Source: Humibacter sp049446075
Lineage (GTDB): Bacteria > Actinomycetota > Actinomycetes > Actinomycetales > Microbacteriaceae
Assembly (NCBI RefSeq): GCF_049446075.1
Contig: NZ_JBMSEB010000001.1
Span: 2,232,001-2,296,000 of the forward strand
Length of the DNA stretch: 64,000 nucleotides
Direction of reading: 5' to 3'
Shown here piece by piece: positions 58,185 through 64,000 of the stretch (the first letter of the stretch is position 1; the number at the start of each line of letters is the position of its first letter). The position numbers and the translations under genes were made by a program. The notes beneath the pieces were generated by a model. The model was given only the letters and a program-made list of their open reading frames with translations, made no database searches and was not told where the DNA came from.

Positions 58185-58571
58185 CTAGGCGCTCGCCTTG
58201 TCGGCGGACTCGACGGGCTCAGGCCTGCGCTTGCGGGCCTGCTTCTCGTCCGCTCGCTTCTGGGCGGCGGCGACCTGGGCGATCGCTTCTTCGGCACGCA
58301 GCACCTTGGTGCGGATGACTGCCTCGGACAGCTTCAGCTGGCGGTCGAGCTCCTGCGTGGCATCCGAGTTCGCCGTGAAGTCGACGACGGCGTAGATGCC
58401 CTCTGACTTCTTGTCGATCTCGTACGCCAGGCGGCGCTTGCCCCAGATGTCTACCTTGTCGATCGAACCACCATCGTTGCGAATGACGTTGAGGAACTTG
58501 TCAAGGCTGGGAGCAACGGTGCGCTCATCGATCTCCGGATCGAGGATGACCATCAACTCGTACTGATGCAT
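58185..58571 (-). CDS. rpsF: 30S ribosomal protein S6
   Basis: The 128-residue S6 opens MHQYELMVILDPEIDERTV with the S6 fold and has the WGKRRLAYEIDKKSEGIYAVVDF segment; the C-terminal 30 residues are a charged Ala/Lys/Arg tail. It is the first gene of the operon rpsF-ssb-rpsR-rplI, and its promoter lies in the 223 bp to the glycosyltransferase gene on the other strand. A GGAGG site precedes the ATG. Confidence 0.97.
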   Translation of the reverse strand: MHQYELMVILDPEIDERTVAPSLDKFLNVIRNDGGSIDKVDIWGKRRLAYEIDKKSEGIYAVVDFTANSDATQELDRQLKLSEAVIRTKVLRAEEAIAQVAAAQKRADEKQARKRRPEPVESADKASA

Positions 58572-58733
58572 GACTAACCCACCTCCTCTGGACTAGAACG
58601 GCTGCAGGCTTTCTGCAGCAGGAGGGTATGTGCATCGTCGTCCGCGCACGCAAGCGGATGCCAGGCGGGCAGACAACCCACCAAGCCTACCGGATGCCCG
58701 TCTGATCGGCCAATCCGCCCCCGGCCCACCGCT

Positions 58734-58744
58734 GGTTGAGTAGC
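58734..58744. repeat. Partial copy of the GGTTGAGTAGC intergenic repeat
   Basis: GGTTGAGTAGC stands alone at 58734-58744 in the 223-bp gap between rpsF and the glycosyltransferase gene; the GCGTATCGAAACC half is missing nearby. Probably a decayed copy of the repeat family at 7815 and 12121. Confidence 0.6.
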
Positions 58745-58794
58745 CGCGTTGGCAACCCGCGGTCCCCACCGGGAACGGTCCCTAGGCTTGACGC

Positions 58795-60009
58795 ATGACC
58801 GAGCGTCCCCTGAGCATCGCGGTGGTGGCGCTCCACACGTCGCCGTTCGCGGCGCCGGGTTCGGGCGACGTCGGCGGTATGAACGTGCTCGTGCGGGCAA
58901 CCGCGGAGCGAATGGCATCCGCGGGGCATCACGTCGAGGTGGTCACGCGGCGGTTCACCCGTGACCTTCCAGCGGTGAGCACACGGCCGTCGGGTGTCGT
59001 GCTGCGGCTCGTCGATGCGGGGCCGGCGGCACTTCGGCCGAAAGGGGAGCAGGAGGCGTTCGTCGACGCTTTCCGCGCCGGTCTGGATGCCGTGGGCGGC
59101 ATCGACATCGTGCACTCGCATCACTGGCTGGCAGGCATGGCCGGCCTCCCGTTCGCGCATGATCGTCACGTGCCGCACGTGCAGAGCTTCCACAGCATCG
59201 CGGCGCATCCCTCCACTGCGCTCAGCGAGGGGGAGCGGCCCGAGTCGGGCGGCCGCCTGGCCGGAGAGGCGTGGCTCGCCACCTCGTCCGATGCGATCAT
59301 CGCGGTCAGTCACGCCGAGGAACGCACCATCATCCAAAGGCTCAACGCCGACCCCCACCGGGTGCGCGTTGTGCTTCCCGGTGTGGATGCGGCGCTGTTC
59401 CGCCGCGGCGACCGCCGGCTCGACCCGAGGCCCTACGTCGTCACCGCTGCGCGCCTCGAGCCACTGAAGGGCATCGACCTCGCCATCCGCACCATCGCGG
59501 CCGTGCCCGCCGGGCGGCGGCCGGAGCTCGTGATCGCCGGGGGCCCCACCGACGGGTACGAAAGACACGTCGACGACTTGCGGCACCTCGCGGCCGAGCT
59601 CGGCGTGACCGAACTGGTGCACTTCGCCGGACCCCTATCCCGCGAAGACCTCGCCGAGCTCTTCGCACACGCTTCGGCGGCGCTGGTGCCGTCGCACTCG
59701 GAAACGTACGGACTCGTCGCCCTCGAGGCGGAGGCGAGCGGCGTGCCCGTGCTTGCCGCGGCATCCGGTGGTCTCGTCGAAGCCGTGAGCCCCCGAGCGG
59801 CCGCGTTGCTCCGTTCGCGGGATCCAGAGGAGTGGGCGGCTCGGCTGACCGACATACTCGACGACGAGGCGCGGTGGCGCGCTCTGTCTGCGGCGGGCAT
59901 CCGCTTCGCGCACGAGCGCTCGTGGGACCGCACCGCACGAGAGACGGTGCAGGTGTACCGGGATCTCCTCGGTCGCGCCGCGCACGACGCGTGGCGGACC
60001 TGCGCGTGA
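58795..60009 (+). CDS. Glycosyltransferase family 4 (MshA-like)
   Basis: A 404-residue retaining GT-B glycosyltransferase. The N-terminal domain starts LSIAVVALHTSPFAAPGSGDVGGMNVLVRATAERMASAGHHVEVVTRR (GGMNV nucleotide-sugar grip, about 24-32), and the donor half has VVTAARLEPLKGIDLAIRTIAAVP (about 222-245) with the E-x7-E type motif LVPSHSETYGLVALEAEASGVPVLAAASGG. It ends with the usual HERSWDRTARETVQVYRD helix. The start is leaderless: TAGGCT ends 6 nt before the ATG. It overlaps by GTGA with a PIG-L deacetylase gene, as in mycothiol-type MshA/MshB pairs, but a role in mycothiol needs the catalytic GlcNAc-inositol specificity, which I cannot see. Confidence 0.87.
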   Translation: MTERPLSIAVVALHTSPFAAPGSGDVGGMNVLVRATAERMASAGHHVEVVTRRFTRDLPAVSTRPSGVVLRLVDAGPAALRPKGEQEAFVDAFRAGLDAVGGIDIVHSHHWLAGMAGLPFAHDRHVPHVQSFHSIAAHPSTALSEGERPESGGRLAGEAWLATSSDAIIAVSHAEERTIIQRLNADPHRVRVVLPGVDAALFRRGDRRLDPRPYVVTAARLEPLKGIDLAIRTIAAVPAGRRPELVIAGGPTDGYERHVDDLRHLAAELGVTELVHFAGPLSREDLAELFAHASAALVPSHSETYGLVALEAEASGVPVLAAASGGLVEAVSPRAAALLRSRDPEEWAARLTDILDDEARWRALSAAGIRFAHERSWDRTARETVQVYRDLLGRAAHDAWRTCA

Positions 60010-60764
60010 ACCCATTCGGGCACGTCGACCGCGTGCTGTTCGTCCACGCGCATCCAGACGACGAGACCCTTTCCTCAGGAGGGCTCATCCTGTGGCTGGC
60101 CGGTCGTGGCATCCGGGTGGCGCTGCTCACCGCGACCCGCGGCGAGCGCGGCGAGGTCGTGCCCGCGCTGCGAGGCGAGGTGGGCGACGACGCCGACGTG
60201 CTCACGGGCATCCGTCTCGACGAGTTGCGTGGCGCCGTTCGCGTGCTCGGAATCAGCGAGGCATACCTGCTCGGCACGCCGCCCGCGCGCGCGACCGGCC
60301 TACCCGCCAGGCGGTACAGCGACTCCGGAATGCGTTGGGTCACCCCTACGCTTGCCGGACCGGTGGACGACGCCCCGCCCGATGCGCTCACGCGGGCAGC
60401 GCAGGAAGAGGTGGAGGCCGACATGCTCGCCGTCATCCGCCACGTGAAACCCGGTCTCGTGGTCGGCTACGACGACCAGGGCGGCTACGGGCACCCCGAC
60501 CATGTCTGCATCCGCTCCGCCGCGCTGCGCGCGGGCGCGAGCGCGGGCGTTCCGTTCGCGGAACTCGTGTCAGCGGACACCGCCGGCGCTTTCGTCGTCG
60601 ACGCGCCGGACCGAATCGAAAAGATCAAGGATGCCCTCCGCTGCCATGCGACGCAGCTCACGGTGGACGGCGACGAGGTCGTGCACTCCGGCGGGCAGCG
60701 CGAGCGGATCCGCACCGCCTACGGCGTGCGCATCGCGGCGCCGGCACACCCCACCGCCGGTTGA
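60006..60764 (+). CDS. PIG-L family deacetylase (MshB-like)
   Basis: The 252-residue enzyme has the PIG-L zinc motif HAHPDDETLSSGG (about 14-26; His and Asp ligands), TATRGERGEVV and the second site GYGHPDHVCIRSAAL (about 159-173). It removes N-acetyl groups from a GlcNAc-linked substrate. GTG 60006 overlaps the glycosyltransferase stop (GTGA), so the pair is translationally coupled. Its stop codon TGA lies inside a copy of the GGTTGAGTAG intergenic repeat, showing that repeat insertion or erosion shaped the gene end. Confidence 0.87.
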   Translation: MNPFGHVDRVLFVHAHPDDETLSSGGLILWLAGRGIRVALLTATRGERGEVVPALRGEVGDDADVLTGIRLDELRGAVRVLGISEAYLLGTPPARATGLPARRYSDSGMRWVTPTLAGPVDDAPPDALTRAAQEEVEADMLAVIRHVKPGLVVGYDDQGGYGHPDHVCIRSAALRAGASAGVPFAELVSADTAGAFVVDAPDRIEKIKDALRCHATQLTVDGDEVVHSGGQRERIRTAYGVRIAAPAHPTAG

Positions 60765-60798
60765 GTAGCACGCCGCAGGCCCGCCCCCCCACTCAACC
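60754..60798. repeat. Intergenic inverted repeat at the 3' end of the PIG-L gene
   Basis: CCGCCGGTTGAGTAGC begins at 60754 and ACTCAACC lies at 60791-60798, giving short inverted arms that flank a GC-rich loop. It separates two convergent genes and belongs to the family at 7815 and 12121, in a shortened form without the GTATCGAAACC halves. Confidence 0.75.
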
Positions 60799-60809
60799 AC
60801 GGTCTATCG

Positions 60810-62234
60810 CTACCGCGCGGCCCACCACTCGCGCAGCAGGCGCTCTGCTTCCTCCGGGCCCACCGGACCCTCGTCGAGCCGCACGTCGAGCAGGAACTTC
60901 ATGGCGCGGCCGACATCCGGTCCCGGCTTCAGGCCGAGGATGCGCATCACGTCGGTTCCGTCGAGATCCGGACGCACGGCATCCAGTTCCTCCTGCGCCT
61001 GAAGCTCCCGGATGCGCTCCTCGAGATCGTCGTAGGCGAATCCGAGCCGGTCTGCCTTACGTCGGTTGCGCGTCGTGACGTCCGCGCGCGTGAGCTCGTG
61101 CAGTCGTTCCAGCTGGTCGCCCGCATCACGCACGTAGCGCCGCACAGCGGAGTCGCTCCAGGTGCCGTCGGCGTACCCGAAGAAGCGCAGGTGGAGCTCG
61201 ATCAGGCGTGCGACGGCATCCACCGTCTCGTTGTCGAAGCGCAATTCACGCAGCCGCTTGCGGGCGAGCTTGGCGCCGACGACGTCGTGGTGGTGGAAGC
61301 TCACGGCGCCGCCAGGCTCGAGGCGTCTCGTGGCCGGCTTGCCGATGTCGTGCAGCAGCGCCGCGAGGCGAAGCACGAGGTCGGGTTTCTCGCCCGGATG
61401 CCGCTCCTTCTCGTAGCCGATCGCCTGATCGACCACGGTAAGGGTGTGCCGGTACACGTCTTTGTGGTGGTGGTGCTCGTCGATCTCCAGCCTAAGGGCA
61501 GGCAGCTCGGGAAGGATGCGCTCGGCCAGCCCGGTCTCCACCAGCAGCTCGAGCCCGGCGCGCGGGTCGTCACTGCTCATGAGCTTGATCAACTCGTCTC
61601 GGATGCGCTCGGCACTGACGATCTCGATGCGATCGGCCATCTCACGCATGGCAGCCACGGTGTCGTCGCTCACCGCGAAGCCCAACTGAGACGCGAACCG
61701 TGCTGCGCGCAGCATGCGCAGCGGATCGTCACCGAACGACACCTCCGGCGAGATCGGCGTGCGCAACACCCTGCCAAGAAGGTCGTCCACACCATTGGAC
61801 GGGTCGACGAGCACGACGTCCGGCACGCGAAGGGCGAGCGCGTTCACCGTGAAGTCACGACGAACCAGGTCGCCCTCCAGCGTCTCGCCGAACACCACCT
61901 CAGGCTTACGGGTCGCGCCGTCGTAGCTGTCCGCGCGATACGTGGTGATCTCCACCGTGTCGTCGCCAAACCGCGCGCCCACAGTGCCGAACTGGCGTCC
62001 GATGTCCCACCAGGCATCCGCCAGTGGTTTCACGATTGCGACAGTGCTCGCGGGCGTGGCATCCGTCGTGAAGTCGAGGTCGTTCACGGTGCGGCCCAGC
62101 AGCGCATCGCGTACGGGACCGCCGACCAGCGCAAGCTCGTGACCGGCATCCGTGAAGGCCCGGGCGAGGCGTGACACGACGGGCGACTCGGCTGTTTCGC
62201 GCAGGCGCACGAGGGACTCGGCGACGCTCTGCAT
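60810..62234 (-). CDS. pcnA: CCA tRNA nucleotidyltransferase
   Basis: The 474-residue enzyme has the class II nucleotidyltransferase head GHELALVGGPVRDALLGRTVNDLDFTTDATPASTVAIV (about 30-67, GG plus D-x-D), the RRDFTVNALAL motif (about 126-136), a poly-A-polymerase-type RNA-binding domain and a C-terminal HD-like domain with AALLHDIGKPATR (about 305-317). It adds or repairs CCA at tRNA 3' ends. The start MQSVAESL is the family start; a TAGACT box lies 10 nt upstream. It is divergent from the DUF6049-type gene, a common actinobacterial arrangement. Confidence 0.95.
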   Translation of the reverse strand: MQSVAESLVRLRETAESPVVSRLARAFTDAGHELALVGGPVRDALLGRTVNDLDFTTDATPASTVAIVKPLADAWWDIGRQFGTVGARFGDDTVEITTYRADSYDGATRKPEVVFGETLEGDLVRRDFTVNALALRVPDVVLVDPSNGVDDLLGRVLRTPISPEVSFGDDPLRMLRAARFASQLGFAVSDDTVAAMREMADRIEIVSAERIRDELIKLMSSDDPRAGLELLVETGLAERILPELPALRLEIDEHHHHKDVYRHTLTVVDQAIGYEKERHPGEKPDLVLRLAALLHDIGKPATRRLEPGGAVSFHHHDVVGAKLARKRLRELRFDNETVDAVARLIELHLRFFGYADGTWSDSAVRRYVRDAGDQLERLHELTRADVTTRNRRKADRLGFAYDDLEERIRELQAQEELDAVRPDLDGTDVMRILGLKPGPDVGRAMKFLLDVRLDEGPVGPEEAERLLREWWAAR

Positions 62235-62305
62235 AGTGCTCGACAGTCTACCGGCGGCCGCTGCTGCGCCCGGTCGGATAACGGATGCTTGTGAACCCCC
62301 GCCGA

Positions 62306-62338
62306 GAACCCCCTCGGCTTGCGCCGAGTCCGGGGTTC
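62306..62338. promoter_or_regulatory. Hairpin upstream of the DUF6049 promoter
   Basis: GAACCCC (62306-62312) plus CTCGGC pairs with GCCGAG plus GGGGTTC (62332-62338) around a TTGC loop, a 13-bp stem with a 3-nt bulge. It lies in the divergent promoter gap between pcnA and the DUF6049 gene, overlapping the expected -35 of the latter. Confidence 0.6.
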
Positions 62339-62368
62339 CGCGATCGTCGTCCCCGTACAATTGCCGTC

Positions 62369-62407
62369 ATGCTCCCCGTCTACCCCTGCGCTGCCGCATG
62401 CGGCTGA
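62369..62407 (+). CDS. 12-codon leaderless leader ORF upstream of DUF6049 gene
   Basis: TACAAT (62356-62361), a near-perfect -10 box, ends 7 nt before ATG 62369, so transcription can begin directly on this codon. The frame encodes MLPVYPCAAACG and stops with TGA at 62405-62407, whose last base is the first base of the next ATG (62407). It contains two cysteine codons. Short leaderless frames overlapping the next gene can couple translation or sense amino acids; here only the layout is visible. Confidence 0.5.
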   Translation: MLPVYPCAAACG

Positions 62408-64000
62408 TGAGGGGACGGGGTCGTTGGGGTGCACTGCTTGCCGCGTGTGCCGCCCTGGCGATCGCGGTGTCAGCCCCCTCGGCTTCGGGGGCGGCGGTCA
62501 CCGTCTCTGACAGCCGGCCGCAGGGATCCCACACGGACTCCGACGGCGACGGGGATTCGCCCACCGTCGCCTTGTACGCCGGGAACGCGGGAACGCAATC
62601 GGCCGGCCAGTCGGTGACCGTCACGATCACCATTGCGAACACCACCTCCAAGGTCGTCAGCCCGGGAACAGCGACCATCGCGATCACTCAGAAGCCCCTC
62701 GACTCGCGGGACGACCTGGATGCCTGGCTCAAGCCGGGCGGTGACGACCCGGCAACGCGCGTGCTCGCCTCCGTGCCCACGCAGGGCGTCACAGCTGGCA
62801 CCAACCAGCGAGTCGCCACGTTCACCATCCCGGAGCAGACGGTCGGACTCTCGGGCGCGACTGCGGTGTACGGGCTCGAAGCCACCGTTACGGATGCCGG
62901 CGGGACCATCGGCAAGGGTTACTCGAGCCTCACGTACGAGGGCACGGGGGCGCAGCACCAGGTGGGTCTGGCGATTGCCATGCCCATAACGGTGCCACCG
63001 ACCTCCAACGGGCTTATCGCCCCTGACGACCTCGCGACGTACACGGCGGCCGACGGCCTGCTGACCAGGCAGCTCGACCTCGCGCGCGATCACCCGTCGA
63101 TGGCGATCGCGATCGACCCCATGATCATCGCGTCCATCCGGGTACTGGGCACGTCGGCGCCGCAGAGCGCACAGGCGTGGCTTTCGCAGCTCGACTCGCT
63201 CACGAACGACTCGTTCCCGCTTCAATACGGAGATGCAGACGTGGCCGCGCAACTGCAGTCCGGCCTGGCCTCGCTGCTGGCGCCGACGTCGTTCAACTAC
63301 GCCATGGATCCGCGCAACTTCCCCAGCCAGCTCTCGGTGGGGGAGACGCCTGAGCCCACGCCGACGGCGACCACCAATCCGTTCGTCACACCGACCCCGA
63401 CGCCCACGACACAGCAGCCGAACGTTCCGACGACCGCCCAGCTGTTGTCCTGGCCGTACACGTTCAGTGGCATCGCCTGGCCCGCGGACGGCAGCCTCCG
63501 CGCCAGCGACATCGATGCCCTTGCGGCCAATGGCTACCCCTCTGCCATCGTCTCCGGATCCAACACCAACCAGTCATCCCTCTCGGTCACCCCGAACGCT
63601 CCGATGCCGGTCAAAGGAGGCGTCGCCGTGGTCACAGACCAAGGCGTCAGCGACGCTCTGCGTTCGGTCGTGACCGCGATCGGGACCGACGAGGAGAACG
63701 CGGCACTGGCATCCGTCACAGCGCAGCTCGCCGAGATCAGCACGCAGAGCTCGGGAGGAAGCATCATCCTCGCCGGACTTGATCGCGACTGGCCGGCGAA
63801 CTCGACCGAGGCCAGCCACGCGCTCGACACGGTGTTCGCACTTCCGTGGGTCACGGCATCCTCACTGCGCGACGCCCTCACGGCGCCCATTTCCAGCGGT
63901 CTGGAGCTGCAGGATGCCTCACCCGACGGAGCACGCATCGCCGCCGCGCAGGCACTCAGGAACGACGCGGGCAACCTGGATGCCTTCGCCACCCTGCTCG
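62407..64000 (+). CDS. DUF6049-type exported protein (cut by window end)
   Basis: The frame from ATG 62407 is open to the window end (531 codons seen). An N-terminal basic segment and hydrophobic stretch (RGRGRWGALLAACAALAIAV) form a signal peptide, probably cut at ASGAA. The exported part has an N-terminal beta-rich domain (SVTVTITIANTTSKVVSPGTATIAI), a domain with TAADGLLTRQLDLARDHPSMAIAIDPMIIASIRVLG, and a Pro/Thr linker (TPEPTPTATTNPF, about 316). It is large and sits next to pcnA and, in related genomes, upstream of murJ; this context is from memory. Its role in the envelope is unknown. Confidence 0.82.
   Translation, partial: MRGRGRWGALLAACAALAIAVSAPSASGAAVTVSDSRPQGSHTDSDGDGDSPTVALYAGNAGTQSAGQSVTVTITIANTTSKVVSPGTATIAITQKPLDSRDDLDAWLKPGGDDPATRVLASVPTQGVTAGTNQRVATFTIPEQTVGLSGATAVYGLEATVTDAGGTIGKGYSSLTYEGTGAQHQVGLAIAMPITVPPTSNGLIAPDDLATYTAADGLLTRQLDLARDHPSMAIAIDPMIIASIRVLGTSAPQSAQAWLSQLDSLTNDSFPLQYGDADVAAQLQSGLASLLAPTSFNYAMDPRNFPSQLSVGETPEPTPTATTNPFVTPTPTPTTQQPNVPTTAQLLSWPYTFSGIAWPADGSLRASDIDALAANGYPSAIVSGSNTNQSSLSVTPNAPMPVKGGVAVVTDQGVSDALRSVVTAIGTDEENAALASVTAQLAEISTQSSGGSIILAGLDRDWPANSTEASHALDTVFALPWVTASSLRDALTAPISSGLELQDASPDGARIAAAQALRNDAGNLDAFATLL

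Overview
The window looks like chromosomal DNA of a high-GC actinobacterium, most probably of the family Microbacteriaceae. The pointers are the conserved block rpsF-ssb-rpsR-rplI-dnaB, a pcnA gene next to a DUF6049-type exported protein, a DUF222/HNH endonuclease gene, many leaderless genes whose -10 box (TANNNT) ends 6-7 nt before the start codon, and intergenic inverted repeats of the GGTTGAGTAGC / GCGTATCGAAACC type. I do not name a genus. No rRNA, tRNA, CRISPR array, insertion sequence or complete prophage was seen.

Region 1 (1-9.5 kb): the start of a response regulator, a GrpB-family protein, a DUF302-like protein, a thioesterase, helR (an RNA polymerase-rescuing motor ATPase with a rifamycin-associated-element-like site upstream), a SRPBCC protein, a DUF222-HNH endonuclease, and a MerR regulator with a drug-exporter-type MFS gene. 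The last two carry the same operator. Region 2 (9.5-17 kb): an alpha/beta hydrolase and a beta-galactoside utilisation locus (two ABC permeases, a binding lipoprotein, a family 35 beta-galactosidase, and a divergent LacI regulator with a perfect palindromic operator). Region 3 (17-28 kb): an XRE regulator/alcohol dehydrogenase pair, a NarL-type two-component system, small metabolic genes, the potassium transporter kup, an MFS carrier and a LysM lipoprotein. Region 4 (27.8-31.2 kb): a TetR regulator, a very long DHA2 exporter and arr (rifamycin ADP-ribosyltransferase) around one intergenic region with three copies of the same operator. With helR, this gives three possible layers of defence against rifamycin-like drugs within 30 kb.

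Region 5 (31-41.7 kb): a quinone oxidoreductase/TetR pair, GNAT and DUF2277 proteins, a YibE/F membrane protein, a second two-component system, a CPBP protease, an N-acetylglucosamine-kinase-like protein, a small P-loop kinase, a methyltransferase and a PspC protein. Region 6 (41.7-54.8 kb) looks like accessory, partly decaying DNA. It holds a frameshifted serine hydrolase, a hydrolase fragment, a broken Smr-domain gene and a truncated proS. Between them lie detoxification-type enzymes (two epoxide hydrolases, an MBL-fold hydrolase, a VOC protein, an MDR oxidoreductase), each next to its own TetR, MarR or XRE regulator and in most cases a visible palindromic operator. A 30-residue membrane peptide here has its ribosome binding site locked in a hairpin.

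Region 7 (54.9-64 kb) is core genome: dnaB with DnaA-box-like sites upstream, rplI, rpsR, ssb, rpsF, a glycosyltransferase coupled to a PIG-L deacetylase (MshA/MshB-like pair), pcnA, and the first half of a DUF6049-type secreted protein preceded by a 12-codon leaderless leader ORF.
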